A stretch of DNA of 64,000 bases from Saprospiraceae bacterium (GTDB lineage: Bacteria > Bacteroidota > Bacteroidia > Chitinophagales > Saprospiraceae): contig JAHBTW010000001.1 in NCBI GenBank assembly GCA_019638385.1, positions 310,001 to 374,000 on the forward strand, in the 5' to 3' direction. Below the pieces are notes generated by a model. That model was not told where the DNA came from. It did no database searches and saw only the letters and a list, made by a program, of their open reading frames with translations. Below, one piece after another: positions 9,056-17,324 of this stretch (within the stretch, counting starts at the first letter, position 1; every line of letters starts with the position of its first letter). A program made the translations under genes and the position numbers.

Positions 9056-10237
9056 CTAATGCTCATGGTCAAGCTCGGCGCTTTGTGCGGAAACGTAATA
9101 AGCGCCTTTCACCACAATGCGGGCGTCTGCCGGTAGCGCCTCTGCCGCCGACACCGCCACAAACCCGTCGGCGGTAGCGCCGGTTTTGGCGGCTACCTTT
9201 CGGAAAACATAGCCTCCTTCTTCCATGCCTTCCAATACAAAAATGTATTCCCCGTCGCCCTCCCTGACCACCGCAGATACAGGCAAAACAGCCGTTTCGC
9301 TGCCCGCCGCCGGCGCGATGCGGGCTTCCATAAAGGCGCCTTCGATGAGGTTATCGGTCGGAGCGTTTTCAAAACGCGCAAAGGCTCGCAACGCCTTTCG
9401 TTCCTGATCTACGGAACCTTCCATACTATATATGACGGCGGAATATGTACGCTCCGGAGCCGCCGGAAAGTGCAGCAATACCTTGGCGCCGGGCTTCACA
9501 CGGAAGATGTCTTTTTCAAAAACATATACCACCGGCTGAATTTTGGAGTAGTCGGCAATATCGCAGAGGGTTGCACCCGGTGTGAGCATGGCGCCCACAT
9601 TTTCATAAATGGCCGTAATACGTCCGCTGATGGGCGCTTTGAGCAGCAGGGTAGTTTTCAGATTATCGGCGCTCACCTGCTCCGGAGCCATTTGGAGTTG
9701 TTTGAGTTTGGCCGCCTGTATTGCTAAGGACGTCTCCGCCTGCCGGAGTTCGGCTTCTGCTTTTTGAAAATTCTTGGAAGCAGTTGCATTGTCGGAGGCC
9801 AGGGCTTTGTAACGCTCAAACTCTGCCCGGAGGAAGGGCAGGAGCGCTTTTTGTTCCAAATATTCTTGCTGCAAATTCAGTAAGTCCGGTTTGTGCAACA
9901 CGGCTATTATATCGCCTTTGCGCACCGATTGATTGAGCGATACTTTCAACTCCGATACGATGCCCTCCGTGAAAGCGCTCACTGCAGCGGTGTGCTCTTT
10001 GCCCAAAAACAGCTCTGCGCTCGCAGTCGTGTATTCCTGCACCAGACGAGAACTGAATCCTCCGGTTTGGATGCCGGCTTGGTCGTATTGTGCTTTTGTG
10101 AGCAGAATGTGCCCCTCTTCATCGTGATGATGAGTATGCGAATCCTGCGCTGCTGCCGGCTCCACGTCTTTTTGGCGACAGCCTGCAAATGACAGCAACA
10201 GGGAGAGTAGTATGCTGCATACGATGACATTTTTCAT
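9056..10237 (-). CDS. czcB: RND efflux periplasmic adaptor (CzcB/CusB type)
   Basis: 393 residues. A lipoprotein signal with lipobox SFAGC is followed by a His/Glu stretch (HTHHHDEEGH) likely to bind metal. The rest is membrane-fusion-protein architecture: lipoyl-like half-motif (about 85-115), alpha-helical hairpin (about 120-190), second lipoyl part (LLLKAPISGRITAIYENVG), beta-barrel and membrane-proximal domains. It bridges the inner-membrane pump CzcA and the outer-membrane channel CzcC to expel divalent metal ions. Last gene of the minus-strand czc operon; about 80 bp including a repeat separate it from czcC. Confidence 0.9.
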   Translation of the reverse strand: MKNVIVCSILLSLLLSFAGCRQKDVEPAAAQDSHTHHHDEEGHILLTKAQYDQAGIQTGGFSSRLVQEYTTASAELFLGKEHTAAVSAFTEGIVSELKVSLNQSVRKGDIIAVLHKPDLLNLQQEYLEQKALLPFLRAEFERYKALASDNATASKNFQKAEAELRQAETSLAIQAAKLKQLQMAPEQVSADNLKTTLLLKAPISGRITAIYENVGAMLTPGATLCDIADYSKIQPVVYVFEKDIFRVKPGAKVLLHFPAAPERTYSAVIYSMEGSVDQERKALRAFARFENAPTDNLIEGAFMEARIAPAAGSETAVLPVSAVVREGDGEYIFVLEGMEEGGYVFRKVAAKTGATADGFVAVSAAEALPADARIVVKGAYYVSAQSAELDHEH

Positions 10238-10274
10238 GGTTGTATTTTTTTCTGATGTTTAAATTTATCACACG

Positions 10275-10316
10275 GACTCGCAGCTCGTAGCTCACAGCTC
10301 GCGACTTGCAGCTAAC
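10275..10316. repeat. AGCTCGCAGCT-family repeat between czcC and czcB
   Basis: A run of CTCGCAGCTCGTAGCTCACAGCTCG-like units ending at the czcC stop codon. It could fold into an intercistronic hairpin. Confidence 0.65.
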
Positions 10317-11636
10317 CTACTGCCCCGTCAGTGCCTGCAATTCAATGACGGTGATGTTCAGTCCGAATAGGTTTTCCAAATAATTCAATTCAATGCCGAC
10401 GGCTTGCTCGCTGAGCGCAGTGAGTTCTGCAAAGCTGATCTCGCCGGCCCGATACTGAGCCGTTGCGGAGCGGAGCAGTTCAGCGGCCAAGGTTTTGCCC
10501 CGTTGTTCGTAGTAGTTGAGTTGTATCTCATATTTCTCTTGCTCGTGCAGGAGGTGCGCCATTTCGTTGCGTTGCCGGAGTAGTTCGGAGCGGTAGGTCG
10601 CGCTTGCCGATTGCACCTGCACGGCGGCGGCCTCTTGTTGTGTTCGGAGGTTTTTAACGGCCAACGGTACCCGGACGGCGACCTGCCAGCCGGGATAAAC
10701 CGATCCCGTAGGCAGATATTGGGCCGATACGCCCCCAGCCAAGGAGGGCGCGCGCCTCGCTTGAGTAAGGGCCTGTTGCGATTCGGCTATCCCGATGGCG
10801 GTTTTGTTCAAAACAGATTGTGCAGAATTTTCCACTAAAGCAGTGTCTGATAGCGAAAAACTCATGCGCCGGAAAGGCTCCATGACAGGAATGACGGCTT
10901 CGGGCAGGCCCAGTAACTGCCCCAGCACCACCCGATCAAACTCTATTTCGTGGCCGGTGGTTTCCAAAGCCAATCGCATTTGTGCGGCTTTATCCTGTAC
11001 GGCCAACTGCTCCGCCAGTGCAATATCGCCGGCGGCATATCGCCGTTCTGCGGAAGCGGACACCAACTGGTACAGGCTGTCCAGCCGGCTATACAGAGCG
11101 GCCTCACTTTCAATAAAGCTGATGTGCAGGTACAGTTCCCGCACCGATTTCACGAGCTGCTGCCGGGTGAGCAGCAGGCCCGCTTCCGCCTGCGTCTGTT
11201 GCTGGGCATAAAACAAGCGATGCGCCTGCGTCATCTTGCGCGAGGGGAAAGCCTGATTGATGCCGAAAGCCGTGGTACCGAACATGCCGTAGTCGGGGTC
11301 GGCAGCGATGTTGTGGTAAAACTCCGCCGGCTCCCAAGGCTTGGCGGCGCTTTTCAGCAGGGCTTGCTCCTGTATATTGAGCGTAGCGGCTTGTACGGCC
11401 GGGTGGTTTTGAAGGGCTATTTCCAGTGCTTGTTGCTCGGTGAGGGGGATTTGGGCATAGAGCATAGGGCATAGGGCAGAGAGGAGCAGAGGGCAGAGGG
11501 CATAGAGTGCCGCACTGAGCTTGTCGAAGTGCATAGGGCGGAGGGTACGCTCTAAGGAGCTACGGCGGATAAAATCGACAATTGACAACCGGCAACGGAC
11601 AACCCACAACGGATAAGACAAACGGATCTTTTTCAT
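10317..11636 (-). CDS. czcC: Outer-membrane efflux channel, TolC family (CzcC type)
   Basis: 439 residues from the ATG at 11636, which overlaps the czcA stop by 4 nt. The mature protein begins near QIPLTEQQALEIALQNHPAV, typical of the outer-membrane efflux (OEP) family, with two OEP halves of coiled coil plus strands. It supplies the outer-membrane exit for CzcA/CzcB. The first about 65 codons are unusual: the segment before the 'YAQ' cleavage site is built of short DNA repeats (11457-11630). A later ATG at 11534 would give MHFDKLSAALYALCPLLL as signal peptide. Which start is used is uncertain; translational coupling favours 11636. Confidence 0.88.
   Translation of the reverse strand: MKKIRLSYPLWVVRCRLSIVDFIRRSSLERTLRPMHFDKLSAALYALCPLLLSALCPMLYAQIPLTEQQALEIALQNHPAVQAATLNIQEQALLKSAAKPWEPAEFYHNIAADPDYGMFGTTAFGINQAFPSRKMTQAHRLFYAQQQTQAEAGLLLTRQQLVKSVRELYLHISFIESEAALYSRLDSLYQLVSASAERRYAAGDIALAEQLAVQDKAAQMRLALETTGHEIEFDRVVLGQLLGLPEAVIPVMEPFRRMSFSLSDTALVENSAQSVLNKTAIGIAESQQALTQARRAPSLAGGVSAQYLPTGSVYPGWQVAVRVPLAVKNLRTQQEAAAVQVQSASATYRSELLRQRNEMAHLLHEQEKYEIQLNYYEQRGKTLAAELLRSATAQYRAGEISFAELTALSEQAVGIELNYLENLFGLNITVIELQALTGQ
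11457..11630. repeat. Composite short repeats forming the czcC 5' coding region
   Basis: Three elements abut: GCATAGGGCATAGGGCAGAG-like units (11457-11510, again near 11532), CGCACTGAGCTTGTCGAAGTG (11511-11531, a sequence known to recur in many genomes), and CAATTGACAACCGGCAACGG-like units (about 11578-11610). All are translated within czcC. Related GCTCTATGCCCTCTGC units occur at about 58500. Confidence 0.65.
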
Positions 11637-14600
11637 TGGTTAGTTTTTTTGCGGAAGAACATGGCGTATAAAACGGGCAACACGATGAGTGTGAGCAGGG
11701 TAGAGGTTACTAACCCCCCGATGACTACGGTGGCGAGCGGTCGCTGCACCTCTGCGCCGGCGCCATGCGACAATGCCATGGGTAGAAATCCGAGCGAGGC
11801 CACGGCTGCCGTCATCAATACTGGCCGCAGACGAGTAAGCGCCCCTTGCGTGATGCGATCATATACGTTCTGTATGCCTTGTTTTTCCAATTGATTAAAA
11901 TAGGCGATGAGCACGATGCCGTTGAGCACCGCCACGCCGAAGAGCGCAATAAATCCCACGCCGGCCGAAATGGAAAACGGCATGCCTCTTAATAAAAGAG
12001 CGAATACCCCGCCGATGGCAGCCATGGGGATAGCCGTGAAAATCAGCAGGCCCTCCTTTAGCGAATTGAAGGTAAAATACAGCAGCACAAAAATGAGCAC
12101 GAGCGCTACCGGGACGGCAATAGACAGGCGCGCTTTGGCCGCTTCCAGATTTTCAAACTGGCCGCCGTACGCAACCACATAGCCGGGGGGCAATTGCAGT
12201 TGACTTTCAACCGCCGCTTGTACGTCTGCAATGGCGCTTTCCACATCTCTGCCGCGCACGTTGGCGCTCACCACGATTCGGCGTTGGGCATTATCGCGGC
12301 TGATCTGCGCCGCGCCGGGCTGAAATCCGATATCCGCTATTTCTGAGAGCGGAATGATACGCCCGGCAGGCGTAATGACGGGCAGGTTTTGTACATCGGC
12401 AATGCCGGCCCGGTGGGCCGTGTCGAGCCGCACCACGAGGTCGAAGCGGCGCTCGTTTTCAAATACCACCCCGGCCGCAGCACCGGCAAAAGCGGCGCGC
12501 AGCGTTTCGTTGAGGTCTTTGATGTGCAGGCCGTAGCGCGCAATTTTGGGGTAGTCATAGCGCACCACGATTTGCGGCAAGCCCTCTATTTGTTCGGTTT
12601 TTACATCCTCTATGCCGGCAATGCCGTTGATTAGCCGCTCTACGCGATGGCCGGCGCGGGACAGTGAATCTAAGTTTTCACCAAAAATCTTTACGGCAAT
12701 ATCCGAACGAACGCCGGTCATCATCTCATCAAAACGCATCTTGATGGGCTGTGTAAACTCGAAGGCCATACCGGGAATGTCGTGTACTTTCGCTTCTATA
12801 AGCTCCACCAATTCATCCTTTGTGGAGGCCCGCGTCCACTCCGATTTGTCTTTCAGCAAAATGATATTGTCGGCGGTTTCTATGGCCATCGGGTCGGTGG
12901 GGATTTCTGCGGAGCCGATTTTGGAGATCACCTGTTCCACCTCGTCGGGGAAGTTTTCGAGGATGAGATTTTGCGCGAGTCGGTGGCTCTCCAGCGTTTG
13001 CGTCAGCGAAGTACCGGGCCGCAGAAAGCCGTGCATCATGATGTCGCCTTCATCGAGGGTGGGAATAAATTCGCCGCCCATGCGCAGGAAAAGTCCTGTC
13101 GAAAGCGCCAGTACGAGCGCTGTGGAGACAATGACTGTTTTGGGCCATTGCAGCGCCCATTGGAGCGAAGGCGCATACAGGCTTTTCAAAAAATTGATAA
13201 TCCGGTCTGCAAAATTTACCTCTGTTTTGATTTTTCGGCTCAACACCAGCGCCGATATGGCGGGCACATAAGTGAGCGACAGCAACAAGGCTCCGATGAG
13301 TGCGAAGGATACCGTTTGCGCCATCGGTTTAAACATTTTGCCCTCCACCCCGGTGAGCGATAAGATGGGCAGATAAACAATGAGAATGATGATGATGCCG
13401 AACACCGAAGAGCGCATGACCCGCCCCGCCGCCGTAGCCACGTTTTCATCCATTTCCGGTTGTGTGAAACGATCCGCCGCATTCCCGGCCCCCTGTCGCT
13501 GCAATACCCGCACCGCCAGAAAATGCAAGGTGGCCTCCACGATGATGACTGCTCCGTCCACAATGAGACCGAAGTCAATGGCGCCCAGTGACATGAGATT
13601 GGCGCTGACGCCGAACAGGTGCATCATCCACAACGCGAAAAGCATGGACAGCGGAATGACGGAGGCGATGAGTACCCCGGCGCGCCAGTTGCCCAACAAC
13701 AGCACCAATACGAAGATAACGATGAGCGCGCCCTCCGTGAGGTTGTTGCGAACGGTTTTGATGGTGCGATCCACCAGCTTTTCACGGTCTAAGAATGGCG
13801 TAATGGTGACGCCTTCGGGCAGCGATTTTTCCACAATCGCCAATCGCTCCTTTACCCGGCGAATGACCCTGGCGGCATTTTCGCCTTTGAGCATCATCAC
13901 GATGCCGAGCACGATTTCGCCTTCGCCATTGTGGCTCACAGCGCCGTAGCGGGCAGCATGGCCGATGCGCACGTCTCCCACGTCGCCGATGGTGATGGGG
14001 ATACCGGCTTCGCTGCGCACCACGATTTTGCGCAGGTCGTCCATGGATTCGGCCAGACCGGCGCTGCGTATGAAGTAGGCGTTGTCGGCGTGTTCGATGT
14101 AAGCGCCGCCGGTATTTTCATTGGCGTTTTCCAATGCCGTGAATACTTCCTGAATGCCGATGCCGAGGCCGCGCAGCCGTTCGGGATTCAGCGCTACCTC
14201 GTATTGTTTCAAAAAGCCGCCGAAACTGTTGATTTCTACCACACCGGGAATGCCCGCGAGCTGGCGTTTGACAATCCAATCCTGGATGGTGCGCAATTCG
14301 GTGGCGCTGAACCGGTCTTCATAGCCCGGTTTCGGCTCAATGCGGTAGTGGAGTATTTCACCCAGGCCGGTAGAGATGGGCGCCATTTCGGGCGTGCCGA
14401 ATCCTTTAGGAATCATCTCCTCCGCCATTTTGAGTTTTTCGGAAATCAACTGTCGGGCGAGGTAAGGATTGATGTGTTCTTCAAAAACGACTGTGATAAC
14501 GCTCAGCCCGAAGCGCGAAATGGAGCGCAGTTCAATCACGCCGGGAATGGAGCGCACAGCCGTTTCGATAGGCGCGGTCACAAATTGCTCTACCTCTTGT

Positions 14601-14776
14601 GTGGCAAGGGTGGGACAAACGGTGAGCACTTGCACCTGATTGTTGGTAATATCGGGTATGGCATCTATGGGAAGTTGGAAAAAGGAATACACGCCGGCAA
14701 AGATCAGCGCAGCCGTAAGCGCTCCTACCACCAACTTATTTTGTATAGATAGCCGGATAATGGCATCAAGCATCAT
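11633..14776 (-). CDS. czcA: Heavy-metal efflux RND pump (CzcA type)
   Basis: 1047 residues, normal for the HME-RND family. N-terminal helix, large periplasmic loops, and TM4 with DFGLIVDGAVIIVE. The D/D/E residues of this motif are the proton-relay signature of Zn/Co/Cd/Ni-type CzcA pumps and are not the pattern of Cu/Ag CusA. The C-terminal half repeats the fold (LTLIVLPVLYAMFF). It exports divalent cations from the periplasm or cytoplasm by proton antiport together with CzcB and CzcC. The ATG at 14776 is followed by a second ATG; either is possible. It overlaps czcC by 4 nt and lies 42 bp after the His-rich small gene. Confidence 0.93.
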   Translation of the reverse strand: MMLDAIIRLSIQNKLVVGALTAALIFAGVYSFFQLPIDAIPDITNNQVQVLTVCPTLATQEVEQFVTAPIETAVRSIPGVIELRSISRFGLSVITVVFEEHINPYLARQLISEKLKMAEEMIPKGFGTPEMAPISTGLGEILHYRIEPKPGYEDRFSATELRTIQDWIVKRQLAGIPGVVEINSFGGFLKQYEVALNPERLRGLGIGIQEVFTALENANENTGGAYIEHADNAYFIRSAGLAESMDDLRKIVVRSEAGIPITIGDVGDVRIGHAARYGAVSHNGEGEIVLGIVMMLKGENAARVIRRVKERLAIVEKSLPEGVTITPFLDREKLVDRTIKTVRNNLTEGALIVIFVLVLLLGNWRAGVLIASVIPLSMLFALWMMHLFGVSANLMSLGAIDFGLIVDGAVIIVEATLHFLAVRVLQRQGAGNAADRFTQPEMDENVATAAGRVMRSSVFGIIIILIVYLPILSLTGVEGKMFKPMAQTVSFALIGALLLSLTYVPAISALVLSRKIKTEVNFADRIINFLKSLYAPSLQWALQWPKTVIVSTALVLALSTGLFLRMGGEFIPTLDEGDIMMHGFLRPGTSLTQTLESHRLAQNLILENFPDEVEQVISKIGSAEIPTDPMAIETADNIILLKDKSEWTRASTKDELVELIEAKVHDIPGMAFEFTQPIKMRFDEMMTGVRSDIAVKIFGENLDSLSRAGHRVERLINGIAGIEDVKTEQIEGLPQIVVRYDYPKIARYGLHIKDLNETLRAAFAGAAAGVVFENERRFDLVVRLDTAHRAGIADVQNLPVITPAGRIIPLSEIADIGFQPGAAQISRDNAQRRIVVSANVRGRDVESAIADVQAAVESQLQLPPGYVVAYGGQFENLEAAKARLSIAVPVALVLIFVLLYFTFNSLKEGLLIFTAIPMAAIGGVFALLLRGMPFSISAGVGFIALFGVAVLNGIVLIAYFNQLEKQGIQNVYDRITQGALTRLRPVLMTAAVASLGFLPMALSHGAGAEVQRPLATVVIGGLVTSTLLTLIVLPVLYAMFFRKKTNQ

Positions 14777-14818
14777 GGTTGTTTTTTAGCAGAATGGGGA
14801 AAAAAGAGCAGGGAATAC

Positions 14819-15226
14819 TCAGCCCATTCGGGGCGGCTGCCAGATGCCGGAGGAGAGCCAATAAGAGGGGAGGGTTTCATCGCCCGGAGCGGGCGTTTGA
14901 AGAACTGTTTGCGGAGGGGTCAATTGCCAGTGAACGGAGGCGGGAAGCGCCGGTACGCTGCACGAGCAAGCCATGACGTGCGAATGGCTGTGGGAGGTTT
15001 TGCCCGGCAAGTCGCTGTGGTTGTGATCGCTGCGGTGGTCGGCAAATGCCTCGCCGTAATGCATTGTCAGGAAGTCGAAGAAAGACAGTTCCGGCGTTTC
15101 GGCCCGGTGCTCGTGGTAGTGTTCGATGAGCTGCGCGCATTTGACTAACTCTTCTTTGACGCCGGCCGGTAGGAGGCTCACGAAAAGATAGAGGAGTAGA
15201 AATAATATGCCGGCTGTGCGATTCAC
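14819..15226 (-). CDS. His-rich exported small protein heading the czc operon
   Basis: 135 residues. N-terminal hydrophobic segment (about residues 5-22), then a conserved-looking helix (AQLIEHYHEHRAETPELSF), a His-rich stretch (DHRSDHNHSD, TSHSHSHVMACSCS) and a C-terminus SGIWQPPRM. I recognise no Pfam family by name, but small His-rich proteins commonly precede CzcA genes in Bacteroidota. Position and metal-ligand richness suggest periplasmic metal buffering or delivery to CzcB; that is inference. A TACTTTTG box lies only 4 bp upstream of the ATG, so the transcript may be nearly leaderless. Confidence 0.7.
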   Translation of the reverse strand: MNRTAGILFLLLYLFVSLLPAGVKEELVKCAQLIEHYHEHRAETPELSFFDFLTMHYGEAFADHRSDHNHSDLPGKTSHSHSHVMACSCSVPALPASVHWQLTPPQTVLQTPAPGDETLPSYWLSSGIWQPPRMG

Positions 15227-15230
15227 AGGG

Positions 15231-15238
15231 CAAAAGTA
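15231..15238 (-). promoter_or_regulatory. Candidate -7 box (TACTTTTG) of the czc operon
   Basis: A TAnnTTTG match on the minus strand ending 4 bp before the ATG at 15226. No TTTG -33 element is visible at 19-21 bp. Confidence 0.35.
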
Positions 15239-15288
15239 ATTATTTTTTTCAGTCGGGTTATAGCGTGTGTTTTACAAATTGCACAAAG

Positions 15289-15339
15289 ACAGGATTTACA
15301 GGATGTGTCGGTTTGAAATCCGGTTAATCCGGTTAATCC
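15289..15339. repeat. ACAGGATTTACAGGAT / AATCCGGTTAATCC repeat
   Basis: Two related low-complexity pieces: ACAGGATTTACAGGAT and a 9-bp tandem CCGGTTAAT (2.5 copies). Their AGGATT and AATCC parts are inversely related, so the element can pair weakly with itself. Confidence 0.55.
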
Positions 15340-15447
15340 AAACTTCGCCTCGTTTCATTGCCTCTTTACACAACCCCTACATTCTAAGATGGGCGCAATT
15401 TATGCACATAGAGTTTGCCCATGTATCGGCCGTCAACGTCGCGCTGG

Positions 15448-15486
15448 AACTCGAAGCTCGCGGCTCGAAGCTCGCAGCTAAAAAGC
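15448..15486. repeat. AGCTCGCAGCT-family repeat
   Basis: ACTCGAAGCTCGCGGCTCGAAGCTCGCAGCTAAAAAG-type array upstream of the orphan promoter, closely similar in style to the copy at 30447 (both end in CTCGCAGCTAAAAAG). Confidence 0.65.
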
Positions 15487-15549
15487 CCTCGTTCTCCCCT
15501 ACGCACTAATCGCGAAATTTTAACACTGTCAAAAAAAAACGAAAAAAGA

Positions 15550-15580
15550 TTTGCTTTTTATTTTTCGCAGTTTACTTTTG
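15550..15580 (+). promoter_or_regulatory. Candidate Bacteroidota promoter TTTG-N19-TACTTTTG
   Basis: TTTG at 15550-15553, 19-bp spacer, TACTTTTG at 15573-15580: both elements and spacing match the Bacteroidota primary sigma consensus. The nearest plus-strand start is 425 bp away (16006). Confidence 0.5.
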
Positions 15581-16005
15581 TCGTGTTGTTTTAATTTATT
15601 TTCAAAAGATAGTTTCACGCCTAAAACTGAAAACGGATAAACAAAAAACCATCTGACGCCATCCCGCGGCCAGATGCCCTGTGCTGAAAAAGCAAACGAA
15701 TTACACACAACGGATTAACAAATACAAGGTGGACAACACTGCTGCGACCGACGCAGTACGGGAATTGCTGTGCTTTTATATGCTGCATTCTGTATCGGTT
15801 GTACCGGCAATATGTTAAATTGTCAGAAACTCTATCATAAATCACAGAGCCGTGCGAAAAGCAACCGGCTTACCGGAATGAAAACATAAGATCGCAAGTG
15901 AGCTACTGCGAGGCATGAATGGGTATTTCTGACGGCGGACAAAGAACTGAACCGGCTACGCCTGTAATGGCCAAGTAGGGAAAGACTTTATTAACATCAA
16001 TAATT

Positions 16006-16806
16006 ATGAACTCCAAACTTGTTATCGTAATTTTGGCCGTGTTGCTGTCAGTTAGTAGCTGTAGTAAATTATTAAATGAAGATACCCAGACCATTGGCTT
16101 AGATCGCACTGCGGTTGAATCTTTAAGTAATCAGCTATTTTTAACACTTGCAGACAGGGTTTTTTATTCAGATCATTTCCAGCAGCTATTTTTAATTCAA
16201 CGAGACGCGATTGTTAAAATTTCTGCTCATATTGAATCTGACAGCATTGAGCCCGAAGGTTTTAAAGCGTATTTAGAAAGCCTCTTGAGTTCAAATCTAA
16301 TAGGCGAAGAGGACATTCTTTTTTTAATGAGTGTGCTGGAGATTGAGAGCATGAATGATTTTATAGCATATTCAGATAGTATTAGGGCACTCCAATTGTC
16401 CCTAGAAGCAGGCTTCCCGACGCTATACTCCAATACGACGGAGGGGGATAGTCTTCGGTCGGAGATAATTTCAATGCTTGTTGACTCCTTTGATGATTAC
16501 AATGCGAGTAGTGGTAATGCTATTGATTTTCGAAGTGGAGGATGTTGTGGCTGTGCTAGTTCTGCGGCTGGATGTGACTGGTATTCTTATTGTTCGCAGT
16601 ATAGGCAGTGTGCCAATAATGCTTGGTCGAGCGGAATACAAATTTTTCTTGGGGCTACTGGTGTCGGGGGGCTGGCAGGACCCTACGGTGCTGCGTTAGG
16701 CGGCAGTATTGGTGCTGTTTTTGGGAGTTATTGGGTTGCTTCGGGTATTGCACTATGCCAATTGCAGTTAAATCACCAATGCCAGAGGTATTGCCCATGT
16801 TGGTAA
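16006..16806 (+). CDS. Lipoprotein with Cys/Gly-rich C-terminal domain, bacteriocin-like; function unknown
   Basis: 266 residues. Signal peptide with lipobox SVSSC (Cys19). Residues 20-170 are a helical, acidic, unremarkable region. The last about 90 residues differ sharply: ten cysteines (GGCCGCASSAAGC, YSYCSQYRQC, LCQLQLNHQC, YCPCW) flank a hydrophobic glycine-rich stretch (about 210-250) with GxxxG-like spacing. Such a Cys-framed Gly-zipper recalls halocin C8-like and other pore-forming peptide domains, but that is resemblance by eye, not a confirmed family. Base composition is markedly more AT-rich than the flanks. It is followed 72 bp later by a small membrane protein. It could instead be a structural surface lipoprotein. 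Confidence 0.7.
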   Translation: MNSKLVIVILAVLLSVSSCSKLLNEDTQTIGLDRTAVESLSNQLFLTLADRVFYSDHFQQLFLIQRDAIVKISAHIESDSIEPEGFKAYLESLLSSNLIGEEDILFLMSVLEIESMNDFIAYSDSIRALQLSLEAGFPTLYSNTTEGDSLRSEIISMLVDSFDDYNASSGNAIDFRSGGCCGCASSAAGCDWYSYCSQYRQCANNAWSSGIQIFLGATGVGGLAGPYGAALGGSIGAVFGSYWVASGIALCQLQLNHQCQRYCPCW

Positions 16807-16878
16807 AGCGGTTCGACCCACCTTTTCAATTTCTTGCGAAATATTGAAGGCCGTAATACATCATCAAAAATATTTGAC

Positions 16879-17169
16879 ATGAACGAATTAACAATTAAAA
16901 AAATCAAAGAGTCAATTGCCAAAATGGATGCTAATTCAAATCGAGTTGGCGGATTAATAACCCTTTTAGGGTCTTTGATAGGGCTATCTCCTCTTTTTTT
17001 TGAGGAACAATTCTTTGAACAGATAACCATGCAAAGAATTGGCAAAGAGCAGATACAATTTACCGGTCTACTCATTTCATTAATAGGCATGGTAGTTTTT
17101 AACAGAACCATAGCAATCATTGTTATGGTCGTAGTCTTATTGAGCTATATAGTTGTTTTTCTACTGTAG
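16879..17169 (+). CDS. Small membrane protein of unknown function beside the Cys-rich lipoprotein
   Basis: 96 residues from ATG 16879 (MNELTIKKIKESIAKMD); an in-frame upstream start at 16834 would add 15 unsuitable residues. A basic N-terminal helix precedes about three hydrophobic segments (residues about 23-38, 57-72, 77-95), ending directly at the last one. No family recognised. If the upstream protein carries a toxic peptide domain, this would be the natural immunity candidate; that is inference from position and topology only. AT-rich like its neighbour. Confidence 0.6.
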   Translation: MNELTIKKIKESIAKMDANSNRVGGLITLLGSLIGLSPLFFEEQFFEQITMQRIGKEQIQFTGLLISLIGMVVFNRTIAIIVMVVVLLSYIVVFLL

Positions 17170-17198
17170 TAGTGATTAAGGAATTATATAGAATAACA

Positions 17199-17264
17199 TA
17201 CCTGCTCGAAGTCATTCTTGACGGAAAGATCAGTGCCAGAAAAAAGATTGTGAGAGTACAATAA
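17199..17264 (+). pseudogene. Remnant of a T9SS sorting-domain C-terminus
   Basis: The frame reads YLLEVILDGKISARKKIVRV and ends Q-stop at 17262-17264, the canonical end of a type A T9SS domain. No body of such a gene precedes it; the AT-rich lipoprotein/membrane gene pair lies immediately upstream. This is best read as the stump of a T9SS gene destroyed by deletion or by insertion of the AT-rich cassette. Confidence 0.6.
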
Positions 17265-17282
17265 AATTTATTCAAAGCTGCC

Positions 17283-17308
17283 GGCGATGACCGCATTGGG
17301 TCATCGCC
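17283..17308. terminator. Hairpin GGCGATGACC-loop-GGTCATCGCC
   Basis: Perfect 10-bp stem with a 6-nt loop just after the T9SS remnant and before the next gene's start at 17325; AATAAATTTAGG follows. It may be the old terminator of the remnant gene. Confidence 0.5.
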
Positions 17309-17324
17309 GCAATAAATTTAGGTT

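Larger units (their letters stand above)
15227..16005. other. 779-bp intergenic region with repeats and an orphan promoter
   Basis: Contains ACAGGATTTACAGGAT (15289-15304), three AATCC/CCGGTT units (15317-15339), an AGCTCGCAGCT-family repeat (15448-15486), and a full promoter-like pair at 15550-15580. From 15586 to 16005 no credible coding sequence is visible; this stretch could be a long leader, a non-coding RNA, or decayed sequence. Confidence 0.5.

Noticed and set aside
11649..13949. Several plus-strand frames across czcA
   Set aside because: They overlap each other and the pump gene in antisense; no independent evidence.
13931..14752. Long plus-strand open frame opposite czcA
   Set aside because: Lies wholly antisense to a clear RND pump gene; codon-position shadow of the high-GC reading frame.
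15621..15845. 74-residue minus-strand frame in the long intergenic region
   Set aside because: No family, no signal, no Bacteroidota promoter or ribosome-binding context.
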